Of a stretch of DNA of 64,000 nucleotides, positions 17,609-26,141 are shown in pieces; position 1 is the stretch's first letter, and every line of letters starts with the position of its first letter. Origin of the DNA: Mesorhizobium sp. B2-4-3 (GTDB lineage: Bacteria; Pseudomonadota; Alphaproteobacteria; Rhizobiales; Rhizobiaceae); NCBI RefSeq assembly GCF_006442815.1, contig NZ_VFVL01000004.1:1-64000 (forward strand). Direction: 5' to 3'. The translations under genes were made by a program, and so were the position numbers. The notes below the pieces were generated by a model. That model did no database searches, was not told the origin of the DNA, and saw only the letters and a program-made list of their open reading frames with translations.

Positions 17609-18625
17609 GTGTCCAGCCAAGTCGCCGCCATGCCGCGCAAGACGCGAGGGCCTTGGGCCGTCGCGTTTGCGAGGCTGGCAACGGACAGGGCCGCCATGGC
17701 GTCCCTGGCCGTGTTCCTCATCCTCGTTCTCGCCTGTTTCAGCGCGCCGCTTTATGCAAAATGGGCGGGCACGGACCCGTTCGCCTCGACGCTCGACGCC
17801 GTCATCCAGATCGACGGCGCTGACGTGCCGGTAATGGAGCAGTCGACCGAGGGACTGGGGCTTGGCTACACGCCGATCGGTCCGACCTGGCGGCTTGGCA
17901 ATTATTTCCTCGGTGCCGACAGCCAGGGCCGCGACGTCATGGCAAGGTTGCTCTATGGCGGCCTGAACTCGCTTTTGATCTCCGGCGCAGCTACCATCTT
18001 CACGCTGATCGTCGGCACGATGGCGGGACTGATCGCGGGTTATTTCGGCGGCATCACCGACACGGTGCTGTCGCGCTTGCTCGACGTGCTCTGGGCGTTT
18101 CCGATCTATCTGCTGGCGATCTCGCTTTCCATCGTCACCATCGCGCAAGGCATCGCGATCGGACCGATCGAGATCCAATCTGGCAGTCTATGGCTGCCGA
18201 TCATCATCATAGGCATTGTCTATATACCCTATGTCGCGCGGCCGATCCGCGGTCAGGTTCTGGCGCTGCGCCACAGCGAGTTCGTGTTCGCCGCGATCAA
18301 TCTCGGCGTGCCGGGCTGGCGCATCCTGTGGCGCGACATCCTGCCCAACATCACCACCACTCTCATCGTTTTCGTGCCGTTGATGATGGCGCTGAACATG
18401 CTGACGGAATCGGCGCTGTCGTTCCTGTCGATCGGCGTGCAGCCGCCGGCCGCGAGCTGGGGTACCATCATCCAGGACGGGCAGGCGCTGCTTTATACAC
18501 GGCCCCTGGTGGCGCTGGTGCCTGGGCTGGCGATCGCCGTTTCCGTCATGGCGCTCAACGTCTTCGGCGACGGCCTCCGCGATGCGCTCGACCCGCGCTC
18601 CAAAGTCCGGCTGGGGCGCGACTGA
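17609..18625 (+). CDS. Peptide ABC transporter permease, DppC type
   Basis: A 338-residue inner-membrane permease with the N-terminal helix ASLAVFLILVLACFSAPLYA and four to five more helices; a large periplasmic loop lies between helices 1 and 2, as in DppC/OppC. HFLGADSQGRDV-type text appears as FLGADSQGRDVMARLLYG, and the EAA loop that contacts the ATPase is NLGVPGWRILWRDILPN. The start is a GTG at 17609. The stop TGA overlaps the ATG of the next permease (TGATG). The order here is C then B, the reverse of most dpp operons. Confidence 0.93.
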   Translation: MSSQVAAMPRKTRGPWAVAFARLATDRAAMASLAVFLILVLACFSAPLYAKWAGTDPFASTLDAVIQIDGADVPVMEQSTEGLGLGYTPIGPTWRLGNYFLGADSQGRDVMARLLYGGLNSLLISGAATIFTLIVGTMAGLIAGYFGGITDTVLSRLLDVLWAFPIYLLAISLSIVTIAQGIAIGPIEIQSGSLWLPIIIIGIVYIPYVARPIRGQVLALRHSEFVFAAINLGVPGWRILWRDILPNITTTLIVFVPLMMALNMLTESALSFLSIGVQPPAASWGTIIQDGQALLYTRPLVALVPGLAIAVSVMALNVFGDGLRDALDPRSKVRLGRD

Positions 18626-19596
18626 TGTTTTATGCCATCCTTCGCCGCTTCGGTCAGATGCTGTTCGTGATGTTCGGCATCTCGGTCATCGTCTTCCTGA
18701 TCTTCTTCGCCACGCCCGGCGCCGATCCCGCCGCGCGCATCGCCGGCCGCAACGCTTCTCCGGAAGTGCTGGCCGCGGTGCGCCACAGCTTCGGCTTCGA
18801 CCAGCCGCTTTACGTGCAATACACGCGCATGATGGAGAAGATCTTCGTCACCGGCGACCTGACCTCCTTCGTCAACCGCGGCTGGAAGGTTGTGCCGGCC
18901 GTCATGGATTCGATCCCGGTGACGCTTTCGCTGGTGTTCGGCGCCGCGGTCCTGTGGGTGGTCGTCTCCATCATCATCGGCGTCGTCGCCGCGGCCACCC
19001 GAGACAGCTGGCTGGACAAGCTCCTGATGGCTTTGGGCCTGCTCGGCATTTCCATGCCGGTCTACTGGCTGGGCGAGGTGATGAACCTGATGACCCAGAG
19101 CCGTTATCACGAAAGCTGGGCGTTCTCCTGGGTGCCGCCGCTCGGCTACAAGAACTTTTCCGACGATCCCAAGGGCTGGTTCCTGACGCTGGTCATCCCA
19201 TGGATCACGCTGGCCATCCTCTATATCGGCATTTACGGGCGCGTGCTGCGCGCGGCCATCATCGAATCCATGCAGGAAGATTATATCCGCACCGCCCGCG
19301 CCAAGGGCCTGTCGGAGACCCGCATCCTGTTTCGCCATGCGCTGCGCACGTCGCTGATCGCCTTCGTCACCCTGTTCGGTCTCGACTTCGGCGCGCTGGT
19401 GGGCGGCTCGGCCTTGCTGACCGAGGTCGTGTTCGGCCTGCACGGCATCGGCAAGCTGACCTACGACGCGCTGCAGAATCTCGATCTGCCGATGATCATG
19501 GCGACGGTCATGTATGCTTCGATGTTCGTGGTGATCGCCAACGCGGTGGTCGATTTCGTCTATATCCTTCTCGATCCGCGCCTGAGGGCATCATGA
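18625..19596 (+). CDS. Peptide ABC transporter permease, DppB type
   Basis: A 323-residue inner-membrane permease. It starts MFYAILRRFGQMLFVMFGISVIVFLIFFATPGADP, the typical DppB first helix and following Pro-Gly-Asp-Pro. The EAA loop reads ARAKGLSETRILFRHALR near residue 225, then the last helices include GGSALLTEVVFGLHGIGKL, a hallmark of the family. Its start overlaps the DppC stop by one base, and its stop overlaps the start of the ATPase gene (ATGA), indicating strict translational coupling through the cluster. Confidence 0.94.
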   Translation: MFYAILRRFGQMLFVMFGISVIVFLIFFATPGADPAARIAGRNASPEVLAAVRHSFGFDQPLYVQYTRMMEKIFVTGDLTSFVNRGWKVVPAVMDSIPVTLSLVFGAAVLWVVVSIIIGVVAAATRDSWLDKLLMALGLLGISMPVYWLGEVMNLMTQSRYHESWAFSWVPPLGYKNFSDDPKGWFLTLVIPWITLAILYIGIYGRVLRAAIIESMQEDYIRTARAKGLSETRILFRHALRTSLIAFVTLFGLDFGALVGGSALLTEVVFGLHGIGKLTYDALQNLDLPMIMATVMYASMFVVIANAVVDFVYILLDPRLRAS

Positions 19597-20552
19597 TATT
19601 GTCGGTGCGCGATCTCAAAGTCTCCTTCCGCACCCATGACGGGCCGGTGCGCGCCATCGACGGCGTTTCCTTCGACCTCGAGGAAAGCGAGATCCTCGGC
19701 GTCGTCGGCGAATCCGGCTCCGGCAAGACGGTGTCGCTGCTCGCCGTGATGGGCCTCATCACCGACCCAAACGCCACCATCGAAGGGTCGATCCGCTACA
19801 AGGGCCGCGAACTGGTGGGACTGCCGCCGCGGGAGCTGAGGCGCCTGCGCGGCAACGAGATCGCGATGATCTTCCAGGATCCGATGACGGCGCTGACGCC
19901 GGTCTACACGATCGGTTGGCAGATCGCCGAGCAGATCCGCGCGCATCGCGGGTTAAGCAAATCCAAGGCGATGGAGCGCGTGGAAGAGTTGCTGGCGGAG
20001 GTGAATTTCCCCAACCCGCACGAGGCGATGTCGCGCTATCCGCATCAGCTTTCCGGCGGCATGCGGCAGCGCGCCGTGATCGCAATGGCCTTATCATGCG
20101 ATCCGGCGCTGCTGGTTGCCGACGAGCCGACCACCGCGCTCGACGTCACCGTGCAGGCCGGCATCCTCGATCTCGTGCGCAAGCTGCGCGCCAAACATAA
20201 ATCGGCCGTGGTCTTCATCACGCATGACATGGGCGTGGTCTCCGAACTCGCCGACCGCGTCATGGTCATGTATGCCGGCCGCGTGGTGGAGCGCGGCACA
20301 CGCACGGAGCTGTTTTCCGATCCGCGACACCCTTACACGCGCGCGCTGCTCGGCTCGATCCCGCCGCTGACCGGCCAGAAACCGCGCCGCCTGCCGGCGA
20401 TCCCAGGCTCGCCGCCGTCCTTGCTGCGGCTGCCGCAAGGCTGCGCCTTCGGCCCGCGCTGTCCGGTCCGCTACGAGCCTTGCGAGGCCGGCAAGCCGGG
20501 TCTCGGCGCGAGCGCGCACGCCGCCGCGTGCTTTCGGGTGGCACAGGCATGA
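19593..20552 (+). CDS. Peptide ABC transporter ATP-binding protein, DppD type
   Basis: A 320-residue ATPase that powers peptide import with the DppF-type subunit. Walker A is GESGSGKT (about residues 37-44), the Q-loop is IFQDPMTAL, the ABC signature is LSGGMRQR and Walker B LLVADEPTTALD. The C-terminal oligopeptide-transporter extension contains GCAFGPRCPVRYEPC, whose four-Cys cluster (two in this stretch, others around it) matches the Fe-S-binding tail of DppD/OppD-type ATPases. Overlaps its neighbours on both sides by four bases. Confidence 0.94.
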   Translation: MILSVRDLKVSFRTHDGPVRAIDGVSFDLEESEILGVVGESGSGKTVSLLAVMGLITDPNATIEGSIRYKGRELVGLPPRELRRLRGNEIAMIFQDPMTALTPVYTIGWQIAEQIRAHRGLSKSKAMERVEELLAEVNFPNPHEAMSRYPHQLSGGMRQRAVIAMALSCDPALLVADEPTTALDVTVQAGILDLVRKLRAKHKSAVVFITHDMGVVSELADRVMVMYAGRVVERGTRTELFSDPRHPYTRALLGSIPPLTGQKPRRLPAIPGSPPSLLRLPQGCAFGPRCPVRYEPCEAGKPGLGASAHAAACFRVAQA

Positions 20553-21550
20553 GCGAGCCGATGACAGACACAGATCGCCCGATCCTCGAGACGCGTTCGT
20601 TGGCGAAACGCTTTTCGATAGGCACCCGCTTTTCCGCCGAGGGCAGGCGGACCGTCCATGCGGTCGACAACGTCTCGCTGAGCGTGCGGCGCGGCGAGAC
20701 GGTCGGGCTGGTCGGCGAATCCGGATGCGGCAAGTCCACGCTGGCACGCTGCCTGGTTCGGCTCTACGACATCACCGACGGCAAGCTTCTGTTCGAAGGC
20801 GACGACATCACCTCGAAATCGCTGTCCGAGCTCAGGCCGCTGCGGCGGCGCCTGCAAATGGTCTTCCAGGATCCCTCGGCCTCGCTCAATCCGCGCCGGC
20901 GCGTCGGCGACCTTGTGGCCGAGCCGCTACGCATCCACGGCAAGCTTTCGGCACGTGAGATCACCGCGCGCGTGGCGGAGCTGTTCGAGCTGGTCGGCCT
21001 GTTGCCGGACCATGTGATGCGCTATCCGCACGAATTCTCCGGCGGGCAGCGCCAGCGCGTCGGGATCGCGCGGGCGATCGCGTTGAACCCCGACCTTGTC
21101 GTGCTGGACGAGCCCGTCTCCGCGCTCGATGTGTCGGTGCAGGCCCAGATCGTCAACCTGCTCGCCGATCTGCAGGAGAAGCTGAAGCTCACCTATATCT
21201 TCATTGCCCACGATCTCTCCGTGGTACGCCAGGTCTCGACCCGCATCGCCGTCATGTATCTGGGCTCGATCGCCGAGGAAGGGCCGGCGGAGGAGGTGTT
21301 TGCGACGCCAGCCCATCCTTACAGCCAGGCTCTGATCTCGGCGGTGCCGGTCGTCGAGACGACGCCTGCGGGTGCGCGCAAGCGCATCATCCTCACCGGC
21401 GACGTGCCGAGCCCGCTCAAGCCTCCATCCGGATGCCGCTTCCATCCCCGATGCCCGATCGCGGCGGAACGCTGCCGCTCGGAGCGGCCGGAATTGAAGG
21501 AATATCGTCCCGGCCGCAAAGCGGCCTGCCACTTCCCGACTTTAACCTGA
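20549..21550 (+). CDS. Peptide ABC transporter ATP-binding protein, DppF type
   Basis: A 333-residue ATPase, the partner of the DppD-type subunit. It has Walker A GESGCGKSTLARCL, Q-loop VFQDPSASLNPR, signature FSGGQRQRVGIARAI and Walker B LVVLDEPVSALDVSVQAQ. The tail contains GCRFHPRCPIAAERCR, the Cys cluster common to this subfamily. The ATG at 20549 overlaps the previous stop by four bases. It ends the seven-gene operon; no terminator hairpin is obvious in the 39 bases before the convergent gene. Confidence 0.94.
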   Translation: MSEPMTDTDRPILETRSLAKRFSIGTRFSAEGRRTVHAVDNVSLSVRRGETVGLVGESGCGKSTLARCLVRLYDITDGKLLFEGDDITSKSLSELRPLRRRLQMVFQDPSASLNPRRRVGDLVAEPLRIHGKLSAREITARVAELFELVGLLPDHVMRYPHEFSGGQRQRVGIARAIALNPDLVVLDEPVSALDVSVQAQIVNLLADLQEKLKLTYIFIAHDLSVVRQVSTRIAVMYLGSIAEEGPAEEVFATPAHPYSQALISAVPVVETTPAGARKRIILTGDVPSPLKPPSGCRFHPRCPIAAERCRSERPELKEYRPGRKAACHFPTLT

Positions 21551-21589
21551 ACCGCCTTCTTTGCGGGTGGCGGCGGTTGTCAGAAGGGA

Positions 21590-22144
21590 TCAGTTCTTGG
21601 CGATGGCGCCGACTTCGACCGAGTCGACCCGCTTCAGGCTCATGCCGATCACCGGCACCAGCTGATTGTTGACGCGCACCGCCACCGTCACGGTCATCGA
21701 ATTGCCGTCAGGCACACGCGCCTGCATGACGCCATTCAACTGCTTGCGGTTGATGGTGAAGACGACCTTCTGGGCATCGACGACATTGCCGCCGACAATG
21801 TCCATGCCGCTTTCGGTCGAGCCGCCCATGAAGGTGCCCCTGTAACCATCGCGGCCCTTGCGCTCGACGCTGGCCGACATCTTTTGCGTGAACACGCCGA
21901 CCCTGCAGCCTCCGTCAAGCGTCATGCCGAGCTTGCTGGCGGGCGTCGAGCCATTGAAATCGCAGGTGAATTTGGTGCCTTTGTACTTGCCGGCGATGAT
22001 CTCGCCAGGGCCGATCCATCTGCCTTCGACGGAGCGGAAGAACTGCTTATCCGGCTCCGCGCCAAAGGCCTTTTCGACGAGGCCGAGCGGCGCGGCAATC
22101 GCAATGGCGGCAGGCAGGACGCAGGACAGGATCACGCTTCTCAT
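21590..22144 (-). CDS. Exported conserved hypothetical protein
   Basis: A 184-residue protein with a signal peptide, MRSVILSCVLPAAIAIAAPLG, and a likely cleavage site after FGA. The mature part is predicted beta-rich: VEGRWIGPGEIIAGKYKGTKF, then repeated short strands ending in GMSLKRVDSVEVGAIAKN. Two Cys residues (in FTCDF and GGCRV) could form a disulfide in the periplasm. This shape resembles small periplasmic lipocalin-like proteins, but I recognise no named domain. The ATG at 22144 is preferred to a GTG at 22153. It is convergent with the peptide operon. Confidence 0.75.
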   Translation of the reverse strand: MRSVILSCVLPAAIAIAAPLGLVEKAFGAEPDKQFFRSVEGRWIGPGEIIAGKYKGTKFTCDFNGSTPASKLGMTLDGGCRVGVFTQKMSASVERKGRDGYRGTFMGGSTESGMDIVGGNVVDAQKVVFTINRKQLNGVMQARVPDGNSMTVTVAVRVNNQLVPVIGMSLKRVDSVEVGAIAKN

Positions 22145-22243
22145 CGACGACACCCGGCACGAAAGAGTCTATTCTTGGGACCGGACCGACCATGCAGAAG
22201 ATTGGTTAATGCTTCGTCACCCGCGGTGGGTCACGCGTTTACC

Positions 22244-23326
22244 TTATCGGTCGTCCTGGCTGTTCTTTCGTGCCGCGAACGATGTCAGCGCCGAGAGGAA
22301 ATCGCCGAGGCCCGGGCGCTTCGCGGCGATGAACGGCAATGGGCGGGCCGTTTCCATCGCCGCGATGCCGATGCGCGCCGTCATCATGCCGTTGACGACG
22401 CCTTCGCCGAGTTTTGCCGAGAGTTTCGCGGCAAGCCCGTGGCCGACGATCTGCTGCACGAAACTGTCGCCCACCGCGATCGAGCCGGTCACCGCCAGAT
22501 GCGCAAGCACGCCGCGCGCCAGCCGGAAGAAGCCGAGCGTGCCTGGGCGGCCGCCGTAAAGTTCGGACAGGCGCCGGATCAGCCGCCCGGCTTCGAACAC
22601 GACATAGGCGATGTCGACCAGCGCGCGCGGGCTGACCGCCGTTATGAGCGACACCCGTTTCGTAGCCTCGAGGATCATGATCTTGGCGCGGGCATCGAGA
22701 GGCGACAGGATCTCGGTCTCGGCAAGCCGCACCAGATTGGCGCCGTCGATGATCTCGCCGCGCAATTCGGCGAGCGAGCGGCGGCCGGCGGCGGTCTCGG
22801 GTTTTGCGGCGACGAAAGCCGAGAGTTCGTCGACCAAGGCGCGCGCCGCCCTGGGGTCGTCGCGCGCCACGGCATCCAGGGCCCGTTTCTGCATCTTTTC
22901 GACTTCGGCAAGGCGGGCGATGGCGAGGAATTCGCGGAACAGGATGACGAGCAGCGAGAGCAGCGCGATCGCCGCCATGCCGGCCGCCAGCCAGCCAAGC
23001 CATTCGGCACGCGCGAACAGGTCGCGGATCAACTGATCGGCCCACAGGCCGACCGCCAGCGAGACGAGCACGCCGAGGGCGCCGAAGAGCAGCCGGGAAA
23101 ACAGCGAACGCTTTCTCGGCGCCGTCGCCGGCGGCGGGACCGCGGCCTCGATATCCGGCTCGTCGAAGACGTCGACTTCCGAGGGGATCACGACCGCCAC
23201 ATCGGCCCTCGCGGCACGTGGCCTGCGCGCCGGCGGCTCCTCGGCCGCGCTATTTCGCTGTGGTTGCGGCGGCGCCTCGGTCTCAGGCTCGATGCGGAAG
23301 GCCGCCGGTTTGCGGGGCGCGGTCAT
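22244..23326 (-). CDS. YcjF family membrane protein (TIGR01620/DUF697)
   Basis: A 360-residue inner-membrane protein. The first 85 residues are a Pro/Ala/Arg-rich cytoplasmic tail, followed by two hydrophobic segments (LLFGALGVLVSLAVGLWA and WLAAGMAAIALLSLLVILF), then a long helical region ending in a DUF697-like domain with AVGDSFVQQIVGHGLAAKLSAKLGEG. This matches YcjF of enterobacteria, whose exact role is unknown but which is genetically tied to YcjX. Its ATG overlaps the YcjX stop by four bases, so the two are translationally coupled. Confidence 0.88.
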   Translation of the reverse strand: MTAPRKPAAFRIEPETEAPPQPQRNSAAEEPPARRPRAARADVAVVIPSEVDVFDEPDIEAAVPPPATAPRKRSLFSRLLFGALGVLVSLAVGLWADQLIRDLFARAEWLGWLAAGMAAIALLSLLVILFREFLAIARLAEVEKMQKRALDAVARDDPRAARALVDELSAFVAAKPETAAGRRSLAELRGEIIDGANLVRLAETEILSPLDARAKIMILEATKRVSLITAVSPRALVDIAYVVFEAGRLIRRLSELYGGRPGTLGFFRLARGVLAHLAVTGSIAVGDSFVQQIVGHGLAAKLSAKLGEGVVNGMMTARIGIAAMETARPLPFIAAKRPGLGDFLSALTSFAARKNSQDDR

Positions 23327-24795
23327 GCCAGGTGATCTCCGATCAGGAACTGCAGCGCGCGGTCGAGCCGGATATGCGGCAAGGACAGCGTGACGCCTTC
23401 GGCGGTGCGTTCGAGCTTCGGCGGGCGGAAACGCACGAAGCGGATCGCCGGTTCGGCGCTGTCCACCAGCGATCCCGAAACCTCGAACACCGCATCGACC
23501 TTTTCCGGCAAATCGCCCGGGAATATGGCGGTTTCGGTCTTTCCGTCGAATGTCTCGCCGTTGATCTTCTCGCCTTTCAGCGGCGTGCCGATGATGACGG
23601 GCAACGTCTCTCGTCCCTGCTTCACCGTGCCTTCGCGGGTCGAGCGAACGGCGGCCATGGCGACGACATCGACGGCGGCGCCGCTGAAATTCGCTCGTGC
23701 AACGGCCCGGTCGGTCAGCCGGCGCACGATCGCCTGAAGCCGGTCATGGCTTTCATGGTGCAAATGGTCCGCCTTGGTCGCAGCCACCAGGATGCGGTCG
23801 ATGCGGCGCGAGAAGAAGTCGGTGAGGAAATTGCCGCGTCCGGGCCGGAAGCAGGACAGGATCTCGGTCACCGCGCGCTCCAGATCCGCCATGGCGGCCG
23901 GGCCGGCATTGAGCGCCTGCATGGCGTCGATCAGCACGATCTGCCGGTCGAGGCGGGCGATGTGCTCGCGAAAGAACGGTTTGACGACATGCGTCTTATA
24001 GGCCTCGTAGCGGCGCTCCATCATCGCCCGCAGCGATCCGGAGCGCGGCCGGCCTTGCGACAGCGTCATCAGCGGCGCGAAGGTAAGCGCCGGCGAGCCT
24101 TCAAGATCGCCCGGCATCAGGAAACGGCCTGGCGGCAACGTCGACAGCGCTCGTTCGTCGAGCTTGCACGCTTTGAGATAGGCGGCAAAGCTTTCGGCCA
24201 ATCGCCGGGCGGTCATTTCGTCAGCGTCGGCATCGGGATCGATGGTGGAGGCCAGCTCGCGCCAGGCCTGCGACAGGTCGGAGCGGACGGGCAGGGCGGC
24301 CAGCTCGACCGCCTCGCGCGAAAAATCGGCGAAGGATTTGCCGAGCAGCGGCAGGTCGAGCAGCCATTCACCGGGATAATCGACGATGTCGACAGATAGT
24401 TTTCCGGCGGAAAACAGACGATTCCAGCCGGAGGCCGACTCATATTCGATGGTGAGCCTGAGTTCGGAGATGGCGCGCGTGGAGTCCGGCCAGACGCGCT
24501 CGTTCACCAAAGCCGCGACATGATCTTCATATTGGAAACGCGGAACGGCATCGTCCGGCTGCTCCTCAAGGAAGGCGCGGGCGATACGGCCCGATTTCTG
24601 CGCCTCGAACAGCGGCAGGCGACCGCCATGGATGAGGTTGTGGACGAGGGCGGAGATGAACACCGTCTTGCCGGCGCGCGACAGGCCGGTGACGCCAAGG
24701 CGCATTGACGGAGAGAAGAGCCCGGCGGCGCGGCCCGACAACGTGTCGAGCGCAATCCTCGCCTCGTCGGTAAAATTGGTCAGCGATGATGCCAA
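23323..24795 (-). CDS. YcjX family P-loop GTPase-like protein (DUF463)
   Basis: A 490-residue cytoplasmic protein with Walker A GLSRAGKT at residues 37-44 and the family-specific context RLGVTGLSRAGKTVFISALVHNL. Further landmarks are VDIVDYPGEWLLDLPLL (a Walker B-like DxPG switch), and LVAATKADHLHHESHDRL, which supplies the nucleotide base-recognition TKAD. The family (YcjX, induced by heat shock in Escherichia coli) has no settled function. It is followed immediately by its partner YcjF. Length is normal. Confidence 0.9.
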   Translation of the reverse strand: MASSLTNFTDEARIALDTLSGRAAGLFSPSMRLGVTGLSRAGKTVFISALVHNLIHGGRLPLFEAQKSGRIARAFLEEQPDDAVPRFQYEDHVAALVNERVWPDSTRAISELRLTIEYESASGWNRLFSAGKLSVDIVDYPGEWLLDLPLLGKSFADFSREAVELAALPVRSDLSQAWRELASTIDPDADADEMTARRLAESFAAYLKACKLDERALSTLPPGRFLMPGDLEGSPALTFAPLMTLSQGRPRSGSLRAMMERRYEAYKTHVVKPFFREHIARLDRQIVLIDAMQALNAGPAAMADLERAVTEILSCFRPGRGNFLTDFFSRRIDRILVAATKADHLHHESHDRLQAIVRRLTDRAVARANFSGAAVDVVAMAAVRSTREGTVKQGRETLPVIIGTPLKGEKINGETFDGKTETAIFPGDLPEKVDAVFEVSGSLVDSAEPAIRFVRFRPPKLERTAEGVTLSLPHIRLDRALQFLIGDHLA

Positions 24796-24858
24796 ATCAG
24801 GCCTCTGGTTGCGCGTCAGCGCCCGATATAGGCCCTGGACCGCGCGTTTGAAATGGCC

Positions 24859-25374
24859 TCAGAGGTCGGCCGGCGTGAGAAAGGCTTCGAGATAGCCGTT
24901 GCCCTGGGCCGCTTCGGCAAGGTTGCCGGGAAAGCGCACCACGGCAAGGCCGGAGGTCGGAAAACCATGGTTCATCATCCCGCGCGCCGCCTGCTCGCCA
25001 TCTCCGGACACCGCCATGGCCAGATCTTCGGTCATGGGGTTGTGGCCGATCACCAGAAGCTGGCCGGCGTCCCCATTTTTGCGGATGATGTCCAGATAGC
25101 CGGCCGCATCCTCGCTGTAGAGCGTGTCGAAGAACAGGACCCGGCCGGTGTCGGTGCGCCCCGCCAGGCCTTCCAGCGTCTGCCTGGCCCGCTTGGCGTT
25201 GGAGCAAAGGGTGACGTCCGGCACGTAGTTGCGGGCCCGCATGGCCTCTCCCATCGCTTCGGCATCGGCCATGCCCGATTCGTCGAGCGGGCGGTCGAAA
25301 TCGCGCATGCCGGGCAGCGCCCAGCCGGCTTTGGCATGCCGCAACAGATAAAGTCTGCTCAACCGGACCCCCAT
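24859..25374 (-). CDS. SixA-type phosphohistidine phosphatase (histidine phosphatase superfamily)
   Basis: A 171-residue phosphatase of the phosphoglycerate-mutase-like fold. The RHG-type active-site motif is LLRHAKAGW (His about residue 13), and the second catalytic His appears in LLVIGHNPMTEDLA. LCSNAKRARQT supplies the phosphate-binding Arg. LRHAK rather than LRHG is characteristic of SixA proteins, which dephosphorylate Hpt or PTS phosphohistidines. That makes the Hpt gene at 0.5 kb a conceivable substrate, but this is speculation. It lies 64 bases upstream of the YcjX gene on the same strand. Confidence 0.9.
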   Translation of the reverse strand: MGVRLSRLYLLRHAKAGWALPGMRDFDRPLDESGMADAEAMGEAMRARNYVPDVTLCSNAKRARQTLEGLAGRTDTGRVLFFDTLYSEDAAGYLDIIRKNGDAGQLLVIGHNPMTEDLAMAVSGDGEQAARGMMNHGFPTSGLAVVRFPGNLAEAAQGNGYLEAFLTPADL

Positions 25375-25610
25375 GGCGCTGCTTTCCCGGCAAAGCGCGA
25401 TTAGTCACCAGAACCAAGTCTTGCACAATGGTCGGCGCCAGCAACTGCAACGAATCATGCGCGAATTCGTTTTGTGCCGTTGAAACAAAGTCATCGCGCG
25501 GCTCCCCGATGCGAAACTAACAATTGCGTGAAACCATCGCCGATAGCGCTTGTGCAGGCTCTTGTCCCCGAATATATAGGCGCCAAATTTGGGGTTGTTG
25601 GGTGAGTCGA

Positions 25611-26027
25611 ATGAACGATATCGTAACCGCCAATTACGTACCCTCCGAAGACGAGCCGTTCATGAACGAACGGCAAAAATCGTACTTCCGTCAAAAGCTT
25701 ATCACCTGGAAGAACGACATTCTCCGCGAAGCGCGCGAAACCCTCGAAATCCTGCAGCAGGAAAACGCCAACCACCCCGACCTAGCCGATCGCGCCTCAT
25801 CCGAAACCGACCGCGCCATCGAATTGCGCGCCCGCGATCGCCAACGCAAGCTCATCTCGAAAATCGACTCCGCGCTCCAGCGCATCGACGAGGGTACCTA
25901 CGGCTATTGCGAGGAGACCGGGGAACCGATCGCGCTGAAGCGGCTCGACGCGCGTCCGATCGCGACCTTGTCGATCGAGGCGCAGGAGCGCCATGAACGC
26001 CGCGAGAAGGTCTATCGCGACGACTGA
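25611..26027 (+). CDS. dksA: RNA polymerase-binding transcription factor DksA
   Basis: A 138-residue secondary-channel regulator that works with ppGpp. The N-terminal coiled coil includes NERQKSYFRQKLITWKNDIL and the tip region with NHPDLADRASSETDRA, which holds the two acidic tip residues (D-x-x-D/A-S) needed for activity. The C-terminal globular domain GYCEETGEPIALKRLDARPIATL aligns with the zinc-finger region, but only one of the four cysteines of the Escherichia coli protein remains. Low-Cys DksA proteins are known from alphaproteobacteria. The ATG at 25611 matches the family. A clear terminator follows. Confidence 0.95.
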   Translation: MNDIVTANYVPSEDEPFMNERQKSYFRQKLITWKNDILREARETLEILQQENANHPDLADRASSETDRAIELRARDRQRKLISKIDSALQRIDEGTYGYCEETGEPIALKRLDARPIATLSIEAQERHERREKVYRDD

Positions 26028-26054
26028 CGCGACCCGAATAGGCAAGAAAACGTA

Positions 26055-26084
26055 GAAAATGGCCGGATTCCCGGCCATTTTCGT
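26055..26084 (+). terminator. Rho-independent terminator of dksA
   Basis: AAAATGGCCGG (26056-26066) pairs perfectly with CCGGCCATTTT (26071-26081) around a four-base loop. Because A and T runs flank the stem, it can act in both directions and may also serve the convergent FliO-like gene. Confidence 0.9.
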
Positions 26085-26141
26085 TTCCGGTGCTCAAGGC
26101 GCAGAAAGGCTCGCCTCTGCCGGCATGTTGCCGTCATCAGG

